A DNA stretch of 64,000 nt, taken from Megalonaias nervosa. Lineage: Eukaryota; Mollusca; Bivalvia; Unionida; Unionidae. A program made the position numbers and the translations under genes. Of the stretch, positions 59,701 to 64,000 are shown piece after piece (position 1 is the first letter of the stretch; every line of letters begins with the position of its first letter). The stretch is from positions 62,001 to 126,000 of the forward strand of contig JAECUM010000846.1 of NCBI GenBank assembly GCA_016617855.1. Reading direction: 5' to 3'. The notes below the pieces were generated by a model, which saw nothing but the letters and a program-made list of their open reading frames with translations, was not told the DNA's origin and did not search any database.

Positions 59701-61631
59701 TTACTGCCTTTTCTCTTGGAAGTTAAGTATATTATTGCTTTTTCTAAATATATTATTGCCTTTCTCTTAGAAGCTAAACATATTATTGCCCTGTCTCATG
59801 GACACTAAATATGTTATTGCTATGTCTTGGAAGTTAAATATACTATTGCCTTGTCTCTTGGAAGCTGGATATATTATTGTCTTGTCTTTTGGATGTCAAA
59901 TATATTATTGCTTTGTCTCTTGGAAGCTGAATATGTTATTGCCTTGTCTCTTGGAAGTTTAATATATTATTGCCTTGTCTCTTGGAAGTTAAATATTTTA
60001 TTGCTATCCTCTTTAAGTGTTGTCAGGTGTCTTTGCCTTCGGCTTGGGCATTATAAACTACCAGACAACAGAACAGGTGAACATTTCCATTGGGAAAAGG
60101 TAATAATGGAATAATATTTTTGGTGCATGGTTTGTTCTCTATAATTATAATGATGTGTACGTGAATCCTATAGTTCATCGGATCTTAATCCATGGGTCAC
60201 AACCCAAAACTGGGTCACAGTGCTGTGTTGAGTAGGTCAGAGAGATCATCTTTAATTGTTTAAAATTTCCTACCCAGGTGTTTTTTTAGCATGGTGGCAT
60301 GGCTAATACCACAAACCTAATCAGGGTTCCTGCCAGAAAGGGTTAAGAACCACTGCCATAGTTCATTTAATCTGATGTTTTAAATGGGATCAGTGTGAAT
60401 TGAATTTTCTAGACTTAGAGATTGATACGGTGAGATGGCATATGATGCAGAAGTGATCTGATGCAAGTGTTTGGGACACCAATGAAGACATTAGAATATT
60501 ATTATTGGGTCTAAGAAGAATCCAGTCTAAAATGTGACCATTTGTATGGGTGGGTTGGCTAACTGACTCAGGTTGAAAATGTGAATAGAATCTATGAATT
60601 TTTTGTGTATAGAATTCCTGGACATTCAGTGTAAGAATTGAAATGCCCCAAGGATAATCATGTTGCCACCTCTCCATTTTCCATACTCAGGAGGTTAGGA
60701 AACTGCTCCAAAATGAGAGATTCAGTCAGCTTGTTTTGTTTTTTTTTTACTAGGAGGAAGGCAGTAGAGACAGAAAAAAATGAACTAACCTTTGTTTAAT
60801 TGTGGTTGGGGTTTTGACAGTTCAGTTTCAGAACGCCAGCAAGCCAGATGTCTGCTACTACCTAGCCAATCAATCCCTTTATATAAAGAATCTAGGAAAC
60901 CAAAACCAAATTTGTAAAACTTCAAAAAGTGGCAGACTCTCTTCAAGATTGTTGTCAAAAGAGCAAGTAAAATCTAAAATATTTAGAAGCATATCTACAA
61001 ACCTCAGATATACTTCAAAGTTTGCAGGTCTTTGTACCGCATGTTTTGTTACTTAGTTACTCACCTGCCATCTGTGTAGCAACAATATGAAGGTGAGACT
61101 CTAAAAAGGGAATTACAAGTGAGAATAAAATAACACCTCAGGGATATCCGTAATAAAAATGATACTCCAGTGTCTATACATTTTAACCAATCTGACCACA
61201 ATATAAATTGTGTTCAGTGTTAATTGGAAAGATAGAGAATTTTATTGGATATACCAATTTTGTAATCTACAGCTGGTAGGGATCAACAGCTCTTTAAATG
61301 GGAGTCCAGGCATTTCTAACATAAAAAGGTTTAACTTCTATAATGTAAAATATTCCTTGAAAACTGTTAAAATTTTGTGAAAGTCCTTGAAAAATAACCT
61401 TTTCAGGGCTGTATGAACCATGGAAATTAACATTCTGTGTATTTCTCTATACATGTACTAGGTTTATACTGAAATAGATTTATTCAAAGTATTAACTTTT
61501 TTCCAGTACTCCGGAGACCAGGATGACAAGCAGTGGCTGTATGATCATCACCACATGCCAGCCACAGGCGGCAAGGCCTACATGCTGACACTACAGGACA
61601 TGAAAGATTTGGCTGAATCTGATGAGTACAA
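20521..61631 (+). CDS. DNTTIP1: DNTTIP1 (TDIF1) orthologue, 13 exons visible, 3' end missing
   Basis: The gene encodes the dimeric scaffold of the MiDAC histone-deacetylase complex, which in vertebrates binds HDAC1/2 and MIDEAS in the nucleus. Thirteen exons with GT..AG borders join without phase conflict into about 1022 codons. Residues 1-748 (exons 1-3) are an AT-hook (KKPRGRPK, about residues 14-21) plus a low-complexity A/Q/S/P-rich region. Exons 4-6 give the dimerisation domain (SLDILRQNLQKSLNKEINQV). Exons 8-9 give a second AT-hook-like KKRKGRPP. Exons 10-13 give the C-terminal DNA-binding, SKI/SNO/DAC-like domain (GPKWDPERL, RGRLYIKHPELFKY, HHHMPATGGKAY). The human protein is about 330 residues, so the N-terminal ~748 residues are extra. 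The final ~45 residues lie beyond exon 13. An alternative is that exons 1-3 belong to another gene or isoform. Confidence 0.9.
23880..25237 (+). CDS. DNTTIP1: DNTTIP1 exon 2 (AT-hook and low-complexity region)
   Basis: It follows the acceptor TTTAACAAG|ATTCAG and ends at the donor CGG|GTGAGT, giving 453 codons (residues about 6-458). It opens with an acidic/basic start and the AT-hook KKPRGRPK, then a short poly-alanine helix (EVEAAAAAAKAEA). A long S/P/Q/T-rich stretch follows, with a poly-Q tract, PPPQQQ and SPSPAH repeats. Such regions are usually disordered and under weak constraint. The phase-0 donor joins exon 3. Read-through past the donor stays open for about 42 codons, to 25366, which is intron. 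Confidence 0.8.
25290..25930. repeat. Tandem array of ~85-bp palindromic units in intron 2
   Basis: About seven copies. Each unit carries GACCCAGATCTGC or a variant, then a spacer with (G/A)CATTATATGATGGCAGATC, then AGGGTCTATGCAGTTTGT and AATCAGTAGAACAAACAACC. The first and second parts are inverted repeats of one another. Related single copies lie at 30240-30375 and 45120-45290. Confidence 0.8.
26225..26385 (-). mobile_element. Candidate tRNA-derived SINE, second family
   Basis: On the minus strand, from about 26380, the sequence reads GGGCGCTGCGGTAGCTTAGT, then TGGCACAGCATC, and about 45 bases later GGGTTTGACACCTGCC. These positions fit pol III box A (TAGCTTAGTTGG) and box B (GGTTTGACACC), but the stem pairing of a functional tRNA is not met. 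The body continues to about 26225. Judged a SINE head and not a tRNA gene. Confidence 0.6.
26411..26501. repeat. (GT)n microsatellite, ~45 repeats
   Basis: Uninterrupted GT dinucleotide run. The apparent Cys-Val ORFs through it are artefacts. It can adopt Z-DNA and is likely polymorphic. Confidence 0.98.
26530..26810 (-). mobile_element. Candidate interspersed repeat with tRNA-like head
   Basis: GGGGGTTCGAACCCGC at about 26745-26760 is an exact box B palindrome. Flanking text (TGGCACCAGGCCAGCCAGTC, AATGCTGAGTGCCAGGTGAG, CATCTTGCACTGGGGAATCA-type) has the feel of a dispersed molluscan repeat. Copy boundaries and target duplications were not resolved. Confidence 0.45.
27617..27638. repeat. Short (AT)n microsatellite
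   Basis: Eleven AT dinucleotides in intron 2. Confidence 0.9.
28300..29530. repeat. Degenerate tandem repeat, ~125-bp unit, intron 2
   Basis: About nine or ten copies. Each has ATATGGC.(G/A)CCAT...., then a gap, then CATATCAACATGGGGTTTTC followed by ACTAAAAGACTTATTATG and GTTGGTCCTAAATGAAAATG. Copies are strongly diverged, so the array is old. Several chance ORFs overlap it. Confidence 0.8.
30240..30375. repeat. Single palindromic repeat related to the 25.3-25.9 kb array
   Basis: TTGCACAGACCCAGAACTGC and GCAGATCTGGGTCTGTGCAG are near-perfect inverses about 25 bases apart, preceded by CAGATCAGGGTCTATG. It could fold into a strong hairpin. Confidence 0.75.
31500..31677. mobile_element. MITE-like foldback element, intron 2
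   Basis: The left end ACAGTAGAATCTGTCTTGAAAGACCA is the inverse of the right end TGGTCTTTCAAGACAGGTTATACTGT. Two more direct copies of CTGTCTTGAAAGACC/CTGTCTTGACAGACC lie inside. It has no coding capacity. Target duplication is uncertain. Confidence 0.7.
33066..33120. repeat. (AACC)n microsatellite
   Basis: A run of AACCAACCA tetramers with a few CCAT/CCAG variants, in intron 2 about 290 bp before exon 3. Confidence 0.9.
33410..34279 (+). CDS. DNTTIP1: DNTTIP1 exon 3 (Q-rich and S/P-rich region)
   Basis: The acceptor TTACTAG ends at 33409. The donor ATT|GTGAGA starts at 34280. It gives 290 codons in phase 0, residues about 459-748. It begins with a short charged, conserved-looking segment (SSESEAPYRDLLQNIQRSQQ) that could be a helix. 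Two poly-Q tracts and S/T/P-rich text follow, with a lysine-containing VKQEVG (a possible sumoylation motif). The intron-side phase stops just upstream (TAG 33407-33409), which sets the 5' limit. The chance stop after the donor lies 12 bases into intron 3. Confidence 0.8.
34527..34683. mobile_element. hAT-like MITE, intron 3
   Basis: The left end CAGTGGTTCCTAAA pairs with the right end TTTGGAAACCACCGCTG, the common hAT terminal pattern. The interior is short and G-rich (GGGGGCAGTG, GGGGGGTGC) and non-coding. An exact 8-bp target duplication is not visible. Confidence 0.65.
34940..35640. repeat. Dispersed repeat copy A (related to 53300-54150)
   Basis: It shares several blocks in the same order with 53300-54150: AATGCA/AATGAA-rich text, then TAATCCAGG.TTAGATT, then ACC.TGACATTGTT, then TATATTTTAATT.AT.GTAAATTC, then TTTCCCATTGGT..ATG, then AAATCTGAATGCAT. 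This looks like two copies of a nonautonomous element. Confidence 0.7.
35640..36420. repeat. Degenerate ~200-230-bp tandem repeats, intron 3
   Basis: Three to four copies with AAGGTCACTGTGACC, then CATGACCACAT(AG)AGATTT and TTTGCATGC, then ATTTCTCAGG.ACTGTTCATA. They belong to the same broad family of GGTCA-rich repeats as 42600-44200. Confidence 0.65.
36464..36616. repeat. Tandem repeat, ~56 bp, about 2.7 copies
   Basis: AACTTACCGTATTAATGACA followed by ATACATTGCATGTTATGACA and AATTACTCT occurs almost three times in a row. Confidence 0.9.
37101..39788 (+). mobile_element. DIRS-like tyrosine-recombinase retroelement, internally deleted
   Basis: Inverted terminal repeats of about 200 bp flank the element. 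The left arm is about 37101-37312 and the right arm about 39569-39788, with matching blocks TATGTTTCTC, CATTACAT, TTTCTATCTATAT and CCCCTTTCTACC. An internal block at about 39440-39535 holds an extra copy of the outer end (TGTAATGTGATCAGG) followed by its inverse (ATCACATTAC). This is the internal complementary region expected of DIRS elements. A decayed tyrosine recombinase lies between. Reverse transcriptase, RNase H and Gag regions are absent, so the copy is a deletion derivative. It lies in sense orientation in intron 3. Confidence 0.8.
38075..39115 (+). pseudogene. Degenerate DIRS-type tyrosine recombinase
   Basis: Coding pieces in changing phases run through the region. About 38150-38370 gives the core-binding part (ERIAAARRPSSLKAYTWKWR, then an FxxWC motif and SASVPQLANF). 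About 38440-38620 gives LLSSFDLSRP and LFPKWNFSRVLTWL, typical of DIRS/Ngaro recombinases. About 38990-39110 gives the C-terminal catalytic end, with AYEIQAIS (normally a H-E-x-R type box), AFRHNVSI and a final FFSFYL. In the YEIQ box both the histidine and the arginine of the family are changed. Stops and frameshifts are many, so it is inactive. Confidence 0.75.
40053..40159 (+). CDS. DNTTIP1: DNTTIP1 exon 4 (start of conserved domain)
   Basis: The acceptor TGTTTTCAG ends at 40052. The donor AA|GTAAGC starts at 40160. 107 bases enter in phase 0 and leave with two bases of a lysine codon. It encodes PQPFNLRVQ, which corresponds to the NPWNIMI region of human DNTTIP1, then NNVVYRPGYRTHSVAIHR. 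The second half of this exon and its donor are the founding unit, or a member, of the tandem array that fills intron 4. Confidence 0.75.
40079..40975. repeat. Tandem array of exon-4-derived ~90-bp units (includes part of exon 4)
   Basis: Ten units, the first of them coding. Each has AACTTCCCCAGTAACAACGT, then GGTATACAGACCTGGATATA, then GAACCCACTCTGTGGCCATA and CATAGAGCAAAGTAAGCTAA, with diverging changes. Units 2, 3 and 7 retain donor-like AAGTAAG. The others have lost it. The exon 4 acceptor is not repeated. This is coding sequence plus a splice donor expanded as a minisatellite. Confidence 0.9.
41175..41310 (-). mobile_element. tRNA-derived SINE, copy 2 (truncated)
   Basis: The same family as 17863-18119, minus strand. 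It has the tail-side TTGTTGTTGTAGGGTTTAAT, AGCACAAGATAGGCTGTA and the GAAGAACCACCGACCCATGA body. It lacks the tRNA-like head. It abuts copy 3. Confidence 0.85.
41311..41535 (-). mobile_element. tRNA-derived SINE, copy 3 (diverged)
   Basis: Directly adjacent to copy 2 in the same orientation, with CAGCATATGATAGG, GAAGAACCACTGACCCACGA, GAGACTTGAACTC (box B inverse) and GCCACTTGGGGCCCC at the head. It is more diverged than copies 1 and 4. Confidence 0.8.
41688..41793 (+). CDS. DNTTIP1: DNTTIP1 exon 5 (dimerisation domain)
   Basis: The acceptor CCCTTTCAG ends at 41687. The donor GAT|GTAAGT starts at 41794. 106 bases complete the split lysine and give 35 more codons. The text AAKSLDILRQNLQKSLNKEI aligns with the human AISMDLLRAVLQPSINEEI and continues NQVIQKYMD. 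This helix pair is part of the dimerisation and HDAC/MIDEAS-binding domain in the vertebrate complex. Confidence 0.93.
42600..44200. repeat. Degenerate ~200-bp tandem repeats, intron 5
   Basis: About seven copies. Recurring blocks are TTTGACCTTGGGGTCAAGGT CAC, then GTTAAAG.TTTTCATTT, then TTATATTTCCTAAA.CC, then TTGATGAATTTT and ATGAACCATTATG. This is a GGTCAAGGTCAC-rich repeat type common in molluscan DNA. No gene is present. Confidence 0.75.
45120..45290. repeat. Palindromic repeat related to 25.3-25.9 kb array, intron 5
   Basis: GTTGCAAACAACATAGACCC, TAGACCCAGATTTGCCAGTG and AGAACTGGGTCTGCATAGTT form two overlapping inverted copies. Confidence 0.7.
45676..45777 (+). CDS. DNTTIP1: DNTTIP1 exon 6 (dimerisation domain)
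   Basis: Acceptor TTTTGTAG, donor GAG|GTAAGT, 34 codons, phase 0 at both ends. KFFVLGIKNIRLNNG aligns with human KFFQKAALNVRDNVG, and EEHIQTVCRQILEE with the AEQLIQEACRSCLEQ helix. It completes the dimerisation domain. Confidence 0.93.
46221..46322 (+). CDS. DNTTIP1: DNTTIP1 exon 7
   Basis: Acceptor GATCACAG, donor AGG|GTAAGG, 34 codons in phase 0. AKKMYLSD continues the last helix (human AKLLFSDG). A variable S/T-rich linker with DIPDNVSEAGST follows. Confidence 0.9.
47215..47455 (+). mobile_element. tRNA-derived SINE, copy 4 (complete, with target duplication)
   Basis: Plus orientation. Box A region GTGGCCGAGTGGTCTAAAGT, box B GGGTTCGACTCTCGGGCTC, body, then TTAAACCCTACAACAACAAC tail. It is flanked by a perfect 11-bp duplication ACAAAGTCAGC at 47204-47214 and 47456-47466, so this is a clean insertion in intron 7. 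Confidence 0.95.
48021..48106. repeat. (CA)n-(CATA)n-(TA)n compound microsatellite
   Basis: A CA run, a few CATA units, then a TA run, in intron 7. Confidence 0.97.
48513..48587 (+). CDS. DNTTIP1: DNTTIP1 exon 8 (basic linker)
   Basis: Acceptor CTTTGTAG, donor AAG|GTAAGT, 25 codons, phase 0. It encodes LLLGRKRRLSDTDSEAS (possible nuclear signal GRKRR with an adjacent phospho-site) and ends in QKK, the first residues of the second AT-hook-like motif. Confidence 0.88.
49735..51340. repeat. Minisatellite, ~52-bp unit with 101-bp higher-order copies, intron 8
   Basis: Units carry TACTTCAAGTACAGTATGAG, GAATAACCTTATTAGGGCAT and GTGTGGTGGGAAT. From about 50390 to 51150, pairs of units are fused in a ~101-bp repeat that is nearly identical over six or seven copies, alternating CAAATACAGTATGAGGAATA and CAAGTACAGGATGAAGGATG. 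The flanks are more diverged, so the centre was homogenised recently. Confidence 0.95.
51341..51560 (+). mobile_element. tRNA-derived SINE, copy 5, inserted in the minisatellite
   Basis: GGGGACCCTGGGTGGCCAAG, TTGAGTCTCGGGTTCAGCC, TTCTTCCTTGACCATGAATA and ATTAAGCCTACAACAACAAC. It splits the array: minisatellite-like TATGCCCTTATTAGGG precedes it and AATGCCTATATTGAGG follows it. Confidence 0.9.
51755..51786 (+). CDS. DNTTIP1: DNTTIP1 exon 9 (32-bp microexon, AT-hook core)
   Basis: Acceptor TTAATACAG, donor GG|GTAAGTG. Ten codons plus two bases: RKGRPPLHMT. Together with the QKK of exon 8 it forms KKRKGRPP, identical to the human KKRKGRPP AT-hook-like motif. The split glycine codon is completed by exon 10. 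Confidence 0.92.
53300..54160. repeat. Dispersed repeat copy B with 21-22-bp internal tandem units
   Basis: Partner of 34940-35640. At 53960-54145 it contains eight or nine units of AATGGAATGCAGACAGAAAG plus TG, and at 53330-53450 related GAATGCA-rich text. It is in intron 9. Confidence 0.75.
54360..54414 (+). CDS. DNTTIP1: DNTTIP1 exon 10
   Basis: Acceptor CTTACTCAG, donor AAG|GTAAGA. One base completes the split glycine, then 18 codons: RVTPSKLLKEPLRRDGPK. The end matches human EPIRREGPK. It leads into the C-terminal domain. Confidence 0.93.
54543..54608. repeat. (AT)n microsatellite, intron 10
   Basis: AT dinucleotide run of about 60 bases, 130 bp after exon 10. It can extrude as a cruciform. 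Confidence 0.97.
56158..56239. repeat. DNTTIP1: 39-bp tandem duplication across the exon 11 acceptor
   Basis: AGTGGGTAATATA(C/T)CTCT followed by TTGCATGTTCTGATTTGAC occurs twice. The true acceptor GATTTGACAG|TGGGAT ends at 56235, and an equal one GATTTGACAG|TGGGTA ends at 56196. The duplicate would add 13 codons, including an in-frame TGA. Confidence 0.92.
56236..56294 (+). CDS. DNTTIP1: DNTTIP1 exon 11 (C-terminal domain)
   Basis: Acceptor TTTGACAG, donor AA|GTAAGT, 19 codons plus two bases. WDPERLTPETKFIMGARAN aligns with human WDPARLNESTTFVLGSRAN. The acceptor sits inside a 39-bp tandem duplication. Confidence 0.95.
56659..56719. repeat. (AT)n microsatellite, intron 11
   Basis: An AT run of about 60 bases. 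An Ile-Tyr ORF through it is an artefact. CT-rich runs also occur at 57596-57615 and 57747-57764. Confidence 0.97.
58864..58924 (+). CDS. DNTTIP1: DNTTIP1 exon 12 (C-terminal domain)
   Basis: Acceptor CGCTTTTCAG, donor AAG|GTTAGG, 61 bases. It completes the split lysine and gives ALGFGATRGRLYIKHPELFK, nearly the same as human ALGMGGTRGRIYIKHPHLFK. It is the most conserved segment of the protein. Confidence 0.97.
59270..60010. repeat. Minisatellite, mixed ~24- and ~29-bp units, intron 12
   Basis: About 25 units of TAAATATATTATTGCCTTGT with or without the insert CTCTTGGAAGC. Two unit lengths alternate irregularly. Overlapping Leu/Ile-rich ORFs are artefacts. Confidence 0.93.
60179..60358. mobile_element. 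hAT-like MITE with 8-bp target duplication, intron 12
   Basis: The ends are CGGATCTTAATCCATGGGT and GGGTTAAGAACCACTGCCA, with the inverse of the right end being TGGCAGTGGTTCTTAACCC. The left tip has decayed. TAGTTCAT stands on both sides (60171-60178 and 60359-60366), the 8-bp size being typical of hAT transposition. Confidence 0.8.
60390..60700 (-). mobile_element. Antisense LINE endonuclease fragment, intron 12
   Basis: A 95-codon minus-strand frame carries the endonuclease end of a CR1/Jockey-type ORF2: SVSQPTHTNGHILDWILLRP, then spacing, then a SLASDHF-like LASDHFCIICHL (the catalytic SDH). The upstream GDFN region (WQHDYPWGI) is only partly kept. It is an isolated fragment without RT. 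Confidence 0.75.
61507..61631 (+). CDS. DNTTIP1: DNTTIP1 exon 13 (C-terminal domain, last exon seen)
   Basis: Acceptor TTTTTTCCAG, donor AA|GTATGT, 41 codons plus two bases. DDKQWLYDHHHMPATGGKAY aligns with human DKHWLAEQHHMRATGGKMAY, and the end ESDEYK with ASDDYR. The human protein has about 45 residues more, so at least one further exon should follow. Confidence 0.95.
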
Positions 61632-64000
61632 GTATGTCCTTTGGCACATCTTAAATTAATATCCCACCGCAAATGAAAGGAGGGGTGTATATTGGAGACA
61701 GCTTGTACATCCACTCGTCCCAATTATTTTTATTACTTAATATATCCTGAATTCTTTGAGTTATCTTCATTGAATTTGTTACATGTTTGTACCATGACCA
61801 GATATTGTTTCCTGATAAAAATGGAGCCTGTTGACTGAAAAAAATGCAGCCATCCACATTTTTATTACAAATTGTTTGTCCATTGCACCTCTTTTTGATT
61901 AGAATCATTTGAAATATCTTTGTGAAACCTGATATGCATTTGTATTGTGACAAGAGTTTGTGTTCCATGTAGGATTCAGCTGTCAGATTAGTACTTTTAG
62001 AGTTATCTTCCCATTTTAAAGATTCTATTTACACTTCATATTCTTTAACCATTGAAGTATCTACATGACAAGACAGTGTGTCTTGTGAAAGGAATGGGGT
62101 CTGTCTGATTGCATTTTAATAGTTATCTCCAATTTAAAATAAAAACAAAACAAAACATCACTGCCACACTGCTGTAAATTTTGTGTTAAAATACAACTCA
62201 TCGGAGTGGCTACATTTAGTTTGGTTTCTTTTACTCTTGTTCTTGTATGGGATTTCAATTCTTGTATGGGGGATAAAAGGTAGGAACCAGTAAAGCTTTT
62301 AATATATTAATCTGCAGAGATGATTATGTGTCTTTGGAGTCCAAACACTGTTACAGCAGCAATATAATCTAAAACTGTATGAAGTACAAGGACCTTGGGA
62401 ATGAGACGGAGGAAAATGGAGGATCCTGTTGAAGTCGTACTCCTTAGAGTTTGTACTGTTTTATATCACTTTCTTAACGATGTTTTGACCTCTTGGTCAT
62501 TTAAGCCTTTGTCTCACATTTTCATGAATGAGAACTGACTGGTTCCTACTATTATTCTTTATGCTTGCTTTTAGATTCCATCAAGAATGAAGATATAGGA
62601 AGTAGACTGAAAATGATTTTGCACCAGTGGTTTCAATAAAAGCTGGTAGCCTGTGATTTTTCACCATTTATTTTAACTGAAATTACAGCCTACAATTCCC
62701 AGATTTTGAACATTTTCATTATAAAATTTGTTTTAATTCATTGATGTATTTAATTTGAGATGATTCAGTCAGATAAATTAGTGTTTTATTTAGTTTGATA
62801 CATATTGGTCTAAGTCTAGAAGATCTTTGCTTTCTCCTATTGACCATCTTCAAAGTGCATGCCTGATACACAATTCAGTCTCCATCAAAGAGAATCACAA
62901 ATGTTCAATCTCTTTTTACGCCAAATTGATCAAAGTCAGGAATGGTGATTGAGTGCCAGTAGTGAAGCAAATAAGCCACATATTCGACTTTGGCTAATAA
63001 AAAAATAAAAAATAAGTTGCTAACAAATTGTCAAGAGTTTTATACATTTATACATTTTGCAGAATCGGGGGAGGGGCACGACACAGAGAGAAAATAAGAT
63101 AGGCTAGCAGACACATACAGATACAAAATACAAATGGTACCAGTGACAATTGCTGTGTCAAAAACTTAGCTTATATCAACCTAAACACAACCGATAAAAG
63201 AACATAATAAATGTAAAAAACAACACACAAGTTATGACATGTATTGAATGTAAATTGAAAGGGAGTTTACTTCCCCAGTTCTTTTAGAAACACATCTGTA
63301 ATATATTTATAATGTGTAACATTTTCAGTACATACAATATTCTAATGTTCATCTGACCAGGGCTTTATCCACACCAAAATTAAGAGATAATTCATACTGT
63401 GATATCCTCTTCTTAAGTTGATCACTTTTATTATTGAGTTTAGCTTGCATATTATTATAAAATTTGTTTTGCTCGCTTTCCTTATTGTTTTTAACACTTG
63501 GCAATTTGCATTTTCTATTTTTCATCAGAATTTGCATCAACTAAGTAGCTAAGATTCAGAGAAATATTAATATATCCAGATGGCAATATCCTTGAACCTA
63601 AATGATTCTGCATTGTACTTTTTTATATGCCCATCATGGGGTTGATCATGTTTTGTTATGAGTTTTTGTGTCATCAGTCTGTTACCAATTTTATTTCTGC
63701 ACAGTCATTTGAGTTCTGCAACATTAATTTGACCAAATTTTGTGTATAGCTTGCATTTGGTGTAAGGAAGAACTCTGTCAGTTTGGGGTTAGAGAAAAGA
63801 TCTTGCCTAAAAGAGGAAAAATGGTTTCCATGCAGTTAGATCAGCTCTACATCACATATCTGGAGTGAACTTTGTACTTTGTGGATGGCTTGCACTTAAG
63901 GTTAGAAAGGACCATGGTCAAATTCTGGGTTAAATGGTCAAATATCTAGGCCACTGTGTTTGAAAGGAGAAAACTAGTTTCGGCACAATAACATTAGTTC
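61632..64000. other. Start of intron 13, no further exon recognised
   Basis: I looked for an acceptor followed by one base and a segment like the human LDLKLEELKSFVLPSWM. None was found. The sequence is AT-rich with short chance ORFs. The last exon(s) probably lie to the right of the window. Confidence 0.5.

Noticed and set aside
59514..60114. Leu/Ile-rich ORFs that look like membrane proteins
   Set aside because: They are produced by the intron 12 minisatellite.
62316..62370. Candidate last DNTTIP1 exon after ATCTGCAG
   Set aside because: It joins in phase but gives about 17 unrelated codons and a stop, without the conserved C-terminal residues.

Overview
The window is animal nuclear DNA, most likely from a mollusc or another lophotrochozoan. 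It has long AT-rich introns with GT..AG junctions, many minisatellites, tRNA-derived SINEs with CAA-repeat tails, several transposon relics and one conserved metazoan gene. The mollusc assignment is inferred from the repeat flavour and is not proven.

Region 1 (about 1.4-11.8 kb) is a decayed virus-derived element of Maverick/Polinton (adintovirus-like) type. On the minus strand it holds a tightly packed late-gene cluster. In transcription order this is: a proline-rich protein with a duplicated unknown domain (11330-10210), a small basic virion-core-type protein (10016-9639), a double-jelly-roll major-capsid candidate (9661-8246), a pX-like basic protein (8223-7748), an adenain-like cysteine protease (7739-7329), a tail-fibre-like protein (7306 to about 6250), a hydrophobic conserved element protein (6237-5718) and a jelly-roll-like protein (5708-5238). 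A further decayed ORF (2520-1675) may be the start of a protein-primed DNA polymerase. An HNH homing-endonuclease fossil (2927-3508) and a small ORF (4715-5024) lie on the plus strand. Almost every ORF has in-frame stops or frameshifts. No integrase, packaging ATPase or polymerase catalytic domain is visible, so the copy is incomplete and dead. Three ~90-bp terminal repeats and a 1.7-kb satellite close its right side.

Region 2 (13.5-20.5 kb) is intergenic. It holds a decayed non-LTR retrotransposon (15.4-16.75 kb, minus strand), a SINE (17.9-18.1 kb) and the probable upstream region of the host gene.

Region 3 (20.5 kb to the right edge) is one plus-strand host gene, an orthologue of DNTTIP1 (TDIF1), the dimeric scaffold of the mitotic deacetylase complex MiDAC with HDAC1/2. 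Thirteen exons can be joined with consistent phases. Compared with the ~330-residue vertebrate protein, this model has an extra ~748-residue, AT-hook-bearing, Q/S/P-rich N-terminal part encoded by two large exons. The last exon or exons lie outside the window or were not recognised.

The introns carry a DIRS-like tyrosine-recombinase retroelement with inverted terminal repeats and an internal complementary region (37.1-39.8 kb), four SINE copies of one family and two SINE-like repeats of other families, hAT-like and other palindromic MITEs, an antisense LINE endonuclease fragment, and many tandem arrays. Two arrays involve splice sites directly: exon 4 with its donor is tandemly amplified about ten-fold into intron 4, and the acceptor of exon 11 is duplicated 39 bp upstream.
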